The position numbers were made by a program, and so were the translations under genes. Positions 34,642 through 43,653 of a stretch of DNA of 64,000 nucleotides are shown here, one piece after another (within the stretch, counting starts at the first letter, position 1; every line of letters begins with the position of its first letter). This DNA is from Kribbella sp. VKM Ac-2568. Lineage in GTDB: Bacteria; Actinomycetota; Actinomycetes; Propionibacteriales; Kribbellaceae. The stretch is from contig NZ_SLVF01000021.1 in NCBI RefSeq assembly GCF_004345365.1, forward strand, positions 1 through 64,000. Direction: 5' to 3'. The notes beneath the pieces were generated by a model. The model had not been told where the DNA came from. It ran no database searches and was given only the letters and a program-made list of their open reading frames with translations.

Positions 34642-35390
34642 TCACACCCCTGTCCCGCGGAAGCGGTCGGTCCGGATCCGTCGTGCGTCGTGACCCAAGG
34701 CCACCAAGCCGGCCGCTGCCGTCTCGACAAATGCGGTCGACCCGCAGATGAAGGTGAGTGGCTCTTCTTTGGTTGCCCATCCAGTCGTGGACAAGAGCGC
34801 CGGGCCGATCCGCCCGCGATAACCACGCCAACTGCTCGGGGCCTCACGGGTCAATGTGATCGAGACATCGATGAGGTCGCGGGCCGCCATCTCCATCAGT
34901 TCGTCACGATAGATCAGCAACTCGAGCGAGCGCGCCGAGCAGAGCACGCGAACAGGCAGCCGGCTACCGATGGCACGGTGATGCCGAAGCATCGACCGCG
35001 GGGGACCAATCCAGATCCGCCCGCCACCAAGAACAACGGGCCACCGAAGTCGTTGTCCCACACGAAATGTCCGCCGATCGGACCACGAAACTCGAGCTCG
35101 TCGCCTTCTCGCAACTCGTCCACCAGATAAGGAGAAACCTCACCATCGTCGAGTCGCTCGACGGTGACCGACAGGCAGTCGTCCTCCGGCGCCGATGCGA
35201 TCGAAGAGCTCCGCTCCGTCTGATATCCGTCGAGTGCTGTCAATCGCACATCCGAGTGCTGACCAGCACGGTGCCCAGGCCAATCAGGTACGGCGAGCGC
35301 GATGGTCTTCACCCGCGGAGTCTCGAAGATCGTCGACATCACGGTGCCGGTCTGCCACGTCAGTCGCCGTAGTAACGCTGCTCTTTCCAC
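34642..35390 (-). pseudogene. Ferredoxin/flavodoxin reductase-type FAD/NAD oxidoreductase, one frameshift
   Basis: The front reads LTWQTGTVMSTIFETPRV, GHRAGQHSDVRLTA, and FVWDNDFGGPLFLVAGGSG. After GLVP, in a run of five Gs near 35001, the frame shifts. It continues as RSMLRHHRAIG, VLCSARSLELLIYRDEL, and FICGSTAFVETAAAGLV to a stop at 34642. Both FAD and NAD parts are otherwise well kept. The likely GTG start at 35390 overlaps the end of the upstream sulfite-oxidase-like gene by 31 nt, so the pair probably works as a redox couple. The single break may be a sequencing error. Confidence 0.75.
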
Positions 35391-35956
35391 GGGTCTCCAT
35401 AGTTGTGATAGCCGAACATCTCCCAGAAGCCGGGCTGATCCGTGGGCCGCAGGTCCAATCCACGAATCCACTTCGCGCTCTTCCAGAAGTACAGGTGCGG
35501 CACCAGCAGTCGCGCCGGCCCGCCATGCTCCGGATCAAGCGGCCGCCCGTCGTACTCGTCGACGACCCAGGCTCTTCCGTTGCGCAAGTCCGCTAGCGGA
35601 ATGTTTGTGGTGTAGCCGCCGTCGGAGAACGCCACGGCATAACCTGCCTGCGTCGGCGCGGCATCGAGGAAGGTGTCGAGAGGCACACCCGACCAGGTCA
35701 TATCCAGCTTCGTCCACTTCGTCACGCAGTGGATATCGACGGTGAACTTCTCGCGCGGCAATGCCTGGAATTCAGCCCACGACCACGAGACCGGGTGGTC
35801 CACAGCTCCACGGATCGTGAAGTCCCACGCGTCCAGCCGCGTGTACGGGGTCGGCCCGGCCGACAACACAGGGAAATCCTGCGTAACGTACTGGCCGGGT
35901 GGTACCCGCGAAGAGTCTGCGGCGCGCCGGCCAAGGAACCCTCTGGTGACAGCCAT
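35360..35956 (-). CDS. Sulfite-oxidase-like molybdopterin oxidoreductase, copy B
   Basis: The 198-residue enzyme has the Mo-ligand cysteine in TVDIHCVTKWTKL, GGYTTNIPLADL, and GGPARLLVPHLYFWKSAKW. It closely resembles copy A at 28211. It is coupled at the front to the Dps gene (TGATG overlap) and at the back to the ferredoxin reductase. It is cytoplasmic. The physiological substrate of this group is not firmly known. Confidence 0.9.
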   Translation of the reverse strand: MAVTRGFLGRRAADSSRVPPGQYVTQDFPVLSAGPTPYTRLDAWDFTIRGAVDHPVSWSWAEFQALPREKFTVDIHCVTKWTKLDMTWSGVPLDTFLDAAPTQAGYAVAFSDGGYTTNIPLADLRNGRAWVVDEYDGRPLDPEHGGPARLLVPHLYFWKSAKWIRGLDLRPTDQPGFWEMFGYHNYGDPWKEQRYYGD

Positions 35957-36459
35957 CAGGCCTTCTCACCAAGCTGCACACGCAACAGCCATTGCTGCTT
36001 CTCCAACATCCCGACCACCCTGATCAGTACGTCCTGCGTCACCAGATCCGCAGCACCGATCGAGCCCAGCCGTGCACGGATCCGCTCAGCCACCGCCGCC
36101 ACCCGCCGACCCAGGTCCCAAACCACCACATGATCAGCCAACGACCGCACCACGACAGGCTCGACACGTGACCCGGCCGCCACCGCCGAGCTCTGTCCAT
36201 CCGGGACAAGCCCCAACGTCACCGCACGCTCAGCGACGACATCCGCGAGCTCGCGCCACTCCTCGACCAACTCATCGAGGAACAGATGCACCCCACGGGC
36301 GGCCGCCCCGACTACGCTCCAATGCAACTGCTTCCCGATCAGCGACAGATCGATCAGATCCTGCAGCACGAGCTGCAGCTCCGCACCAACCGCCACCCGC
36401 TCGTTCGGATTGTCCAGCGGCGGCAACTGCACCGAGTTCGCAACAGATTCCATAGACAT
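35956..36459 (-). CDS. dps: Dps/ferritin-like DNA-protection protein
   Basis: The 167-residue protein shows the Dps ferroxidase pattern: LIGKQLHWSVVG, then VHLFLDELVEEWRELAD. A long C-terminal helix follows (VLIRVVGMLEKQQWLLRVQL). Dps dodecamers oxidise and store iron and shield DNA. GGGGAGGT precedes the ATG region. It heads a five-gene minus-strand run with sulfite-oxidase-like, reductase, DUF6510 and NTF2-like genes. An in-frame ATG two codons later is also possible. Confidence 0.9.
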   Translation of the reverse strand: MSMESVANSVQLPPLDNPNERVAVGAELQLVLQDLIDLSLIGKQLHWSVVGAAARGVHLFLDELVEEWRELADVVAERAVTLGLVPDGQSSAVAAGSRVEPVVVRSLADHVVVWDLGRRVAAVAERIRARLGSIGAADLVTQDVLIRVVGMLEKQQWLLRVQLGEKA

Positions 36460-36944
36460 ACCTCCCCAGTGTCACGACCACCGCCCGACCTTTCCTCACC
36501 ACCCGGACCAATCGCATACTCGCCGAGGTCAAGAACCTCCTTGAACGCCCCCGGTCCATGACTCAAGCCAAGTGGGTGGCGGCTCGCACCTGGTGGATCG
36601 AGCGCGGCATCGGCTTCTTGGTCACCAAGAGCCGCAAACCCTCCACGCGACCGAGCAACACCGCCCCGACCCAGAACACGTCCAGATCCTCACCGACTGC
36701 CTCAACGCCGGCCCCATGACCTGGCTCGACCAGCTGGACCGGGTCGCCGGCCAATGAACGAACTCATCATCGATGCCTCCCGACAACCGCTTGTCGTCCT
36801 AGTCTTCCGAGGCCATGACGAGGAGCTCCTGGGCACCTCTTTACGCACCCAAATGAGCGCGAAAGGGTGATCAGCGATGAGAGCCTAAGAGTCAAGAGCA
36901 ATCGCCAGATCCCTTACCAGCAAGCGATTCTGGGCGCTGATGGC
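36460..36944. other. Intergenic region upstream of dps
   Basis: The first 100 bp should carry the dps promoter. Beyond that the DNA holds short frames, one with KWVAARTWWIERGIGFLV at about 36560-36620, with no recognised family. This looks like remnant sequence next to the IS481 relic. Confidence 0.4.
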
Positions 36945-37552
36945 AACCCGTGAAAGGCCGGTTCAACCGCCCACCGGTGGAGGTGCTGTTCGACCGGATC
37001 TGCCGCGAGAACGGCGTCACCCACCGGCTCACCCCAACCTCGTTCACCCACCACGACGGGCAAGGTCGAGCGGTTCCACCGGGCGCTGCGCACCGAGTTC
37101 CGCACCGACCGGACCTTCCCCGACCTCGAGACGCGCAGGCCGAGCTCGACGCCTGGGTCGCCGAGTACAACCACCGCCGACCGCACCAGGCGCTCGCCAT
37201 GGCCACTCCGGCCGACCGGTTCCTGCACACCGCGCCCGCACCGGTCACCGACCTCCGGCCGACCACCCCGACCGCCGGGTCCACCACCCCACCCGATCCC
37301 GGCCGCGGGGACGGCTACTGGGTCGTACGACGCGCCAGCCGGACCGGAGTCGTCTGCGTGAGCTGGCAACAGGTCTGCCTCGGCATCGCCGCGGCCGGCC
37401 GCAACATCGACGTCTGGGTCACCGACACCGTCCTGCAACTCTTCGACGGCAACCAACTCCTCCGCACCCAGACCCGCGACCAGCCAGGCGCGGTACGCAA
37501 GAAGAAGTCGTCGGTTCCGGACGGCCAACACCACCCTAAACTTCAAATCTGA
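36945..37552 (+). pseudogene. IS481-family transposase C-terminal relic
   Basis: The reading begins GRFNRPPVEVLFDRICRENG and VTHRLTPTS, typical of the IS481 catalytic core after the second Asp. It is frameshifted around 37060-37135, where the expected GKVERFHRAL lies in another frame. It resumes at AQAELDAWVAEYNHRRPHQAL with the final Glu region, and runs into a C-terminal extension (NIDVWVTDTVLQLF). The N-terminal half and both IS ends are missing. Inactive. Confidence 0.75.
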
Positions 37553-37555
37553 GTG

Positions 37556-38140
37556 TCAAGGACCTACCGAAACAGATCCGTCACCCATCAACCGAAGGTG
37601 CTCAGGCGCACCAAAGCCCAGGTCACGTAGGTTCACTTCGCGTTCGACGCCCGAGACAAATGTGCCGGCAGTCGGAGTGAAGTGGACTCCTGCGACCGTG
37701 GCGGAGATAGCGGCGATGGTTGATCGACAAGAGCAGAATCTGCCATCGAGATCACCTGCCCAGGCTGGAGTTGGCCTCCTGTGGTGATCGGTGCCTCCAT
37801 CATCGATCGCGGGTCGTCCACGTCGTTCATGACCCTGACCCTGGCCTGCTCCGGCAGTTGGATCGTGTACCAGTGCACGCGTTCCGAAGGTAGGGGTCGG
37901 GCAGGATCTCGATGTTTCCACAAACGGTGATGTGTTTGGCAATGATCGGAATGGTCTGGCCGTGGGGGCCACGTTCCCCACGGACCGCAGGTCGCGGTGC
38001 GGAGGTCAGGCGTGGTCTGGTTCGCGGTCCTGGCGCGGTAAGCGCACGCCGGGGGCGTGCCCGCGATCAAGGACGCGCACTCACGATGTGGTGCTGGATC
38101 TGGGCTGTGGCGGCGGGCGGACCGGGACGCGGCCAAGAAG
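37556..38140. other. Decayed region, probable minus-strand gene relic
   Basis: Minus-strand pieces such as HITVCGNIEILPDP, WYTIQLPEQARVRVMND and GTFVSGVEREVNLRDLG look like real protein but lie in different frames. No single frame covers them and I cannot name the family. The plus-strand LDLGCGGG near 38097 is isolated and not a methyltransferase. Confidence 0.35.
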
Positions 38141-38149
38141 CTCGTGGAA

Positions 38150-38586
38150 TCCGCCGGCGGGGTGTGGCGGCTGATCTTTTTCAAGGTGGTCCGGGAGGAA
38201 TTGCTGCGCCATCTGCGTGACGCGGCGTGGTTCGGGCAGGCCGAGTGCGGCGATGGTCTTCTTGACAGCCGGGGTCAGCTCGGTGCGCTGGCGGAAGGAC
38301 CCGGCGGGGGCCCGTGAAGGTGCCCAGATGCAGGCGTTGGAGTTCGTCGCGTAGCTTCGTGCGATGAACGACCGCGGGCCCCGCAGAGGTCGGCGGCGAT
38401 ACTGAATAGTCGGACGCGTTCTGATTGCCGATGCTGTTGATCGTCTTGGTGATCGAGTGCGCGATGGTAGATCTGCCGCATGACGCGGTCGGCGGCGTCG
38501 GCCGAACCGAGCATGAGGTGGCAGAACAGTCGCAGCTGTGCGTGAAGTTCCTCGTTGTGCTGGGTGATGGTTTCTGGTTCGGACAT
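38150..38586 (-). pseudogene. Sigma-70 region-2-like protein, frameshifted
   Basis: From the ATG at 38586: ELHAQLRLFCHLMLGSAD, then AADRVMRQIYHRALD and SERVRLFSIAADLCG. This follows the start of an ECF sigma region 2 (compare LLAYCYRMLGSVDEAEEVV in the gene upstream). The frame then changes to HRTKLRDELQRLHLGTFTG and later TELTPAVKKTIAALGLP with MAQQFLPDHL. At least two shifts occur. It directly follows the ECF sigma gene. It may derive from a sigma-like accessory protein. Confidence 0.5.
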
Positions 38587-38599
38587 GCCGTTGCCCGTG

Positions 38600-39565
38600 T
38601 CAGAGCCCGAACAGTGGAAACAGCCCTGAGCCGTGGAACGCGACGATCCGGCAGACTCCCTCGGTTGTGAGTGTCAGTACGTGCAGCGCATGTGGGTGGT
38701 GTGCGCCGTCGCGGCCGCGGGCGTACACCGCGAAGGCGGGTTGTCCGTTGGCGGAGGTGGGGACCAGTGCGGCCGGTCCGATCACTGGCATCTGTTTGGC
38801 CAGGAAGGCGAGGATGGTGTCGCGGCCTTCGAACCAGGTCGCGATCGGCGGCATTTCCCATCTGGCGTCCTCGGTCAATACCGCGACGAGTTGATCGACG
38901 TCGGCGGTTTCGAAGGCGGTGACGTATCGGTCGAGCAGTGCCCGCTGTCGTGGCTCGGCGGGTTCGGTCAGGTCGTCTTGGCTGAGCGGAACCTGGGCTC
39001 GGGCGCGCTGGAGCGCGCTGTTGACGGCCGCTGTCGTCATCTCCAGCAGTTGCGCCACCTCGGCGGTACGCCATTGCAGCACGTCGCGAAGAATCAGCAC
39101 GGCTCGCTGTCGCGGCGGCAACTGCTGGAGTGCTCCCACCAGCGCGAGCCGCATAGTCTGTCGTTCCACCACGACCGTCGCCGGATCGGCCGGTGCGGTG
39201 GTGAACAGGAAGTCGGGTATCGGCTGGAGCCACGGCACCTCCCGAGCTTGTGCGCCGAGCGCCGCATCCAGGTCAGTCTGGGGGGCGCCGAGATCCGCGG
39301 GCAGAGGCCTGCGTCTACTTTTTTCCAGCGCCTTGAAACACGCCCGGGTCGCGATACGGTACAGCCAGGTACGCAGCGACGACCGTCCCTCGAACGCGTC
39401 GTAGGCACGCCAGGCTTCGAGGTAGACGTCTTGCACCACCTCTTCGGCCTCGTCGACCGAGCCGAGCATGCGGTAGCAGTAGGCGAGCAGCTCGCGCCGG
39501 AACGGTTCGCTCAGCCTTCCGAAATCCTTGTCGCCGGCGGCCTTGGCTTCAGTCATGGTGTGCAT
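38600..39565 (-). CDS. ECF sigma factor with SnoaL-like C-terminal domain (SigG/TIGR02960 type)
   Basis: The 321-residue protein has three parts. Region 2 reads LLAYCYRMLGSVDEAEEVVQDVYLEAW (given here as one motif region, residues about 28-54) and RTWLYRIATRACFKALE. Region 4 is LQQLPPRQRAVLILRDVL with an HTH. The C-terminal part is a SnoaL-like domain (LLDRYVTAFETADVDQLV onward). That C-terminal domain is typical of sigma factors regulated without a separate anti-sigma. The start overlaps the end of the DUF899 gene. It belongs to a minus-strand run with SDRs and DUF899. Confidence 0.88.
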   Translation of the reverse strand: MHTMTEAKAAGDKDFGRLSEPFRRELLAYCYRMLGSVDEAEEVVQDVYLEAWRAYDAFEGRSSLRTWLYRIATRACFKALEKSRRRPLPADLGAPQTDLDAALGAQAREVPWLQPIPDFLFTTAPADPATVVVERQTMRLALVGALQQLPPRQRAVLILRDVLQWRTAEVAQLLEMTTAAVNSALQRARAQVPLSQDDLTEPAEPRQRALLDRYVTAFETADVDQLVAVLTEDARWEMPPIATWFEGRDTILAFLAKQMPVIGPAALVPTSANGQPAFAVYARGRDGAHHPHALHVLTLTTEGVCRIVAFHGSGLFPLFGL

Positions 39566-40280
39566 GATCCGCCGATTCTGTGGTGGCGGGGTGCGCGGCT
39601 CGCCCGGTCGAGCCGTATTCGTCGTGTCGCTTCAGCCACGAATATCGCGGCACCTGGGGGTATCCGTCGGGGGAGTCCTCCCAGTCCTCTTGGCGTCCGA
39701 GTGCGGTGAAGTCGAGGGAGCCCAACGTCCCTCCCATCGGCTCGTGCTCGCGATCGTTGATGAAGTACGTGCGGTAGACGTTGTCGCCGTCACGGGAGAA
39801 TGCGTTGGTGCCGTACCAATCGGCCACGCCGAAGTCGGCGTCGAAGCTGTCGGTGATCGTGTACCAGGGCATGGCCCAGCCCATGAGCGCTTTCATCCGT
39901 TCGATGTCGGGTTGGGGTGAGCGTGAGGCGAACGCCAGGGTGGTGTCGCGGGCGTTGAGATGCGCCAGATGGGCGACCTGGTCGGCCATCAGCGAGCAGC
40001 CGACGCACGCGTGGTCGGGCCAGCCGTCCACGCCGGGCTCGAAGAAGGCGCGGTAGAGCAGCAGCTGGCGGCGGCCCTCGAACAGGTCGGGCAGGCGGGC
40101 TGTTCCGTTGGGCCCGTCGAAGAGGTATTCCTGGTCGACCTTCAGCCACGGCATCCGCCTGCGGTCAGCGGCTAGGGCGTCGCGAGTGCGAGTCAGGTCT
40201 TTTTCCTTCGCCAACAGCCGCAAGCGCACCGCCTCCCATTCCGCCGGCGTGACGACCGGGGCTTGGTGGGTGTTGTTCAT
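39549..40280 (-). CDS. DUF899 thioredoxin-like protein
   Basis: The 243-residue protein belongs to the DUF899 (AhpC/thioredoxin-like) family: VVTPAEWEAVRLRLLAKEK, RRMPWLKVDQEYLFDG, LYRAFFEPG, and CVGCSLMADQVAHLAHLN with a CxxC pair. Members are suspected redox proteins; function is not established. It overlaps the ECF sigma gene by 17 bp, so the two are coupled. Confidence 0.88.
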   Translation of the reverse strand: MNNTHQAPVVTPAEWEAVRLRLLAKEKDLTRTRDALAADRRRMPWLKVDQEYLFDGPNGTARLPDLFEGRRQLLLYRAFFEPGVDGWPDHACVGCSLMADQVAHLAHLNARDTTLAFASRSPQPDIERMKALMGWAMPWYTITDSFDADFGVADWYGTNAFSRDGDNVYRTYFINDREHEPMGGTLGSLDFTALGRQEDWEDSPDGYPQVPRYSWLKRHDEYGSTGRAAHPATTESADHAHHD

Positions 40281-40310
40281 CGTGATGTCCTTGTGTGGGG
40301 AGAGTTCGGA

Positions 40311-41018
40311 TCAAGAGATGGTGATGTCGGCCATATCGATGGCGACCAGGACGATCTGGTCGTCGCCCACCGGGGCGTAGGCCCGTCGGGTGGCGGGGAT
40401 GATGATGCCGTCGACATCGCGGTAGTCGGCGGCGTAGAGCTGTGACTCGGTAGTCGGGTCTACGATGTCGATTGTGAAGTCGTGGCGGCGCAGCAAACCG
40501 TCCGAGCCGAAGCAGAACACCTGCGTACGAGTGTGGCTCTTGATGTGATCGGGGAACGTCACGCTCAACCGCCGCCAAGTTTCACCGTCGGCCTCAATCG
40601 AGGCGATCTCCTCGCAGACGAACCCCGGCCACGTGAGCAGGAACGGCGTATTCACATACGTCCACAATGCTTCCCCAGTGAAGTACGCCAGATGGAGGTC
40701 GTCCCAGGGGGTCTGGAACTCGTGGCCGGCGAACGAGCGCTCCGGGTCCTCGCGTGTGTCGACGACCGTGCCATCGGGTTGCTGAAGGACGACCTGTTCG
40801 GGCTGGAACAGTGAGCGTCTGTCCTGAGCGAGGTAGTCCATGGTCAGCCGTTGGTGTGTGGTGTCCACCTCGAAGCGGACGTCGCTCATCGCGTTCGCCT
40901 TTCCCTTCATTTCCCAGAAGGCCCCGCTGATGGCGGCATCGACGCGGATCGTCTTGATCCGGTTCCACCGGTCCAAACCGCCGTGCGCGGCGACCGCGGT
41001 CGCGAGTAGATCGTTCAT
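40311..41018 (-). CDS. Hypothetical protein, lipid/lipoprotein-carrier-like fold
   Basis: The 235-residue protein begins MNDLLATAVAAHGGLDRWNRI, the AHGG-G-W start seen in beta-rich carrier-like hypothetical proteins. Later motifs are GHEFQTPWDDLHLAYFTG, PDHIKSHT and RRAYAPVGDDQ. There is no signal peptide. GAGGAG lies upstream of the ATG at 41018; the longer frame to 41102 is rejected. It is 31 bp upstream of DUF899 in the same run. Confidence 0.75.
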   Translation of the reverse strand: MNDLLATAVAAHGGLDRWNRIKTIRVDAAISGAFWEMKGKANAMSDVRFEVDTTHQRLTMDYLAQDRRSLFQPEQVVLQQPDGTVVDTREDPERSFAGHEFQTPWDDLHLAYFTGEALWTYVNTPFLLTWPGFVCEEIASIEADGETWRRLSVTFPDHIKSHTRTQVFCFGSDGLLRRHDFTIDIVDPTTESQLYAADYRDVDGIIIPATRRAYAPVGDDQIVLVAIDMADITIS

Positions 41019-41088
41019 TGGTTTGCTCCTCTGATTCTGATAAGGGTTTGCCCGACCGCCGATGTCGTGGCGGTCGGGCGTGTTGTGA

Positions 41089-41880
41089 TCAGTCGACGAC
41101 AATTCCGCCGGTCAGGTTGGCGACGGTTCCAGTCATCGCCGCAGCTTGGTCGGAGGCGAGGAATACCGCGAAGGAAGTAAGTTCGGCCAGTGTGGTGGGG
41201 CGTTTGCGGTGCGTCATCGAGGTGACCATGGCGGTGAACTGGTCTTTTGGGATGCCCATCGCGTCGGCGTGTAGTCCGTAGACGACGTCGATGGTCGGTG
41301 TGTCGACCATGCCTGTGGTGCGCAGGCAGATCGAGCGGACGCCATGCTGGGCCCATTCGGCCGACAACGCGCGGTTGAGCGCTTCCATCGCCGCCCAGCC
41401 CACGCTCATGCCCCCGACCAGCGGCAGACTCACACGAGCGGGTTCGGGCGTGTGCATCATGATCACTCCCGATCCTTGGGGGATCATGTGTCGTGCGGCG
41501 GATTTCGCGGTGACGAAGTGGGCCTGGGCGTATGTCGTGATCGGTTGCATGAAGTTGTCGACCGGTAGGTCGGTGAACGGGATGCCCTGCAGTCCCTGCG
41601 GGGAGATTCCGATCGCGTTGAACGACACGTCGATGCCGCCAGCGTCGGCCACGACCGCGTCGAGGTGTTCGGTGACGGATTTCTCATTCAGGGCGTCGAC
41701 CACGGCGGTCTCGACCGCTCCACCCGCAGCGGAGATTTCCTTTGCGACGGTGTTGACGCCGTCAGCATTTCGCCCGGTCAGGAAGACCCGGGCACCTTCG
41801 TGGGCGAATCCGCGGGCGACCGCGCTGCCGACCGCTCCGCCCGCGCCATAGACGACCACGTTCTTGTTTTCCAGCAACAT
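41089..41880 (-). CDS. Atypical SDR-fold protein lacking the YxxxK pair
   Basis: The 263-residue protein has a Rossmann cofactor loop, VVVYGAGGAVGSAVARG, and the SDR sheet order. But the usual active-site YxxxK is replaced: the aligned stretch reads GGMSVGWAAMEALNRAL. Met stands for Tyr and Trp for Lys. The end TGTVANLTGG is kept. It may be a non-enzymatic or altered-chemistry SDR. GAGAAGG precedes the ATG at 41880. It is 20 bp downstream of a normal SDR gene. Confidence 0.8.
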   Translation of the reverse strand: MLLENKNVVVYGAGGAVGSAVARGFAHEGARVFLTGRNADGVNTVAKEISAAGGAVETAVVDALNEKSVTEHLDAVVADAGGIDVSFNAIGISPQGLQGIPFTDLPVDNFMQPITTYAQAHFVTAKSAARHMIPQGSGVIMMHTPEPARVSLPLVGGMSVGWAAMEALNRALSAEWAQHGVRSICLRTTGMVDTPTIDVVYGLHADAMGIPKDQFTAMVTSMTHRKRPTTLAELTSFAVFLASDQAAAMTGTVANLTGGIVVD

Positions 41881-41900
41881 ATCCTTCTCTTTCTTGTTGT

Positions 41901-42659
41901 TCACGCGAGCGCGTGAAGTCCGTGACCGGTGAGCTGGTATTCCCCCAGCTCGTCCCGGTTGCCGCTGTCCCCGCACAATCGCGCGATCTCGGCGCCGACC
42001 ATGGCGGGCGTGAGCAGCGGCTCAAGTGCTGCCGTGAACGTGGCGGTGTCGATTCCCTGGCGCTCGGCGTAGGCGGCGACACCGGCAGCTCCGAGATCGG
42101 TGGCAGGTGTGAGTTGCGGCAGCACGGTGGCGAAGCGGATGCCGAGGCCGGCACGGCGGGATTCGTCCGCGGCGTAGGAGGCCAGGAATCGGATCATCGC
42201 TTTCGCGCCCGCGTATCCGCCGCTCAGAGGTGAGCCGCGCAGGGCAGCCCCGCTGGATATCGCCACCACCTGGCTGCCGGGCGTCAGCGGGTGGCGCAGT
42301 GCCGCGCGGATCCAATGGAAAGCGTGTTGGGTGTCGACCTGCCAGTTGCGGCTGAACGATTCCCAGGACTGTTCGTGTACCGGGCCGATGGCGGGTGTCG
42401 CGCCCGCGTTGAGCACGAGCAACGTCGGTTGGTGTTGCTCGATCAGGGTGCGGGCGGTCTCCGCGTCGGTCGCGTCGGCGACAACCGGGACGAACGCCGC
42501 ACCCAATCGTCGGTGCACGTCCGCCAATGCGTCGGCGGTGCGCGCAACGCCGACGACCCGGTGACCTTGGTCGATCAGCGCGGCGGCGATCGCCGATCCG
42601 AAGCCGCGGCCCGCTCCGGTGACTACCGCCGTGGTCTGTGACTGGCGCGATGAGTTCAT
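41901..42659 (-). CDS. Short-chain dehydrogenase/reductase
   Basis: The 252-residue classical SDR has VVTGAGRGFGSAIA, LVLNAGATP, the catalytic Ser in VVAISSGAALRG, and GGYAGAKAMIRFLAS as YxxxK. It is the first gene of a six-gene minus-strand run (two SDRs, carrier-like, DUF899, ECF sigma, sigma-like relic). Substrate is not known. Confidence 0.87.
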   Translation of the reverse strand: MNSSRQSQTTAVVTGAGRGFGSAIAAALIDQGHRVVGVARTADALADVHRRLGAAFVPVVADATDAETARTLIEQHQPTLLVLNAGATPAIGPVHEQSWESFSRNWQVDTQHAFHWIRAALRHPLTPGSQVVAISSGAALRGSPLSGGYAGAKAMIRFLASYAADESRRAGLGIRFATVLPQLTPATDLGAAGVAAYAERQGIDTATFTAALEPLLTPAMVGAEIARLCGDSGNRDELGEYQLTGHGLHALA

Positions 42660-43653
42660 ACCTATACAGAGGCGAGCTCACCGCGAAAGTCATCGCTGCG
42701 GCTCGGTTCGGGTTGCCGACACGGATTCGTCGAACAACCTCAGCGCCATCACACCATGCGTGGCGGTACCGCCCGCACACCGCCGCGGCGACCATCGCGA
42801 CACGCTGTCGTCGCGGAACAACCTCGCCGGCGCCTACCAGTCGGCGGGGGACCTGGGCCGCGCGATCCCGCTGTATGAGCAGACGCTGGCGGATCGGCAG
42901 CGGGTGCTCGCCGAGCAGGCCGAATCCACGAACTTCGGCTGGTGTTGGGAGGCTACGAGCCGCCGCCGAACTTCCGGGCCGAAGGTGGCTATGTCGCGTT
43001 CACGGAACCGATCGGAGTCAACAAGCTCAGCGTGCATGAGGAGCGATTCACCGCCGAGCAGCCACCCGGCTATCCGGTCCAGTTGTCCACTACCTTCCAG
43101 CTCGGCTCTCAACTGGATGGTCTGAACCATGTGGGCTCGGCGAGACAGCCGCAACCTCAACTGCCGGGACCTCGGGGGTGCCTGGACGAGACAGCAACTG
43201 GGCGAGGCGTTCTACGATGACTGGTGGGGAATTCAGATCGCCGCCGTCGCGTTAGGTGCATGGCTACTCGGCGTCGCGCTCACAGCTGGTGGAAACCTTG
43301 GTGGCCGAGCAGGGACGCCGCTTATGTTTCGGGATATTCGGAACCTCGGCACGACATACCACCGGGGGCGGCACAAGGTGCAGACGGAAAGGGGACAACT
43401 CGCGAGCCCGGAACCAGCGGGTCGTCGGATGAGTAGCCCGGCGTGGACGCGATGCCGGGCCAGTTGGTCCGCCCTGCGAGGCAATAGGTGCAGTGGGCAG
43501 CAGTGGCGCGCCCGCCCCGCTCGTCCGTCGTACCGCCAGGCTGGCTTGCCGTTACACGGCGACGCTATTTGTGGACCGGGGCCTCGTGTGGTGCGCGAAG
43601 CTTGCCGATCCGGAGTACGTCGCGAGCCGGCAGCCGCGACGGGGTCAGCATAA
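42660..43653. other. Relic-rich region with a TPR fragment
   Basis: On the plus strand at about 42793-42918, one tetratricopeptide-type unit is clear: TLSSRNNLAGAYQSAGDL then AIPLYEQTLADRQRVL, as in large NB-ARC/TPR proteins. Beyond it are pieces such as GGYVAFTEPIGVNKLSVHEE (about 42970-43030) and a membrane-like WWGIQIAAVALGAWLLGVAL (about 43225-43285) in other frames. None makes an intact gene. Confidence 0.5.

Noticed and set aside
37932..38174. LDLGCGGG, the methyltransferase SAM-loop pattern
   Set aside because: The flanking residues are Arg/Thr-rich with no methyltransferase fold, so it is a chance match.
38633..39709. 358-codon plus-strand frame over the ECF sigma gene
   Set aside because: Shadow of a well-supported sigma factor.
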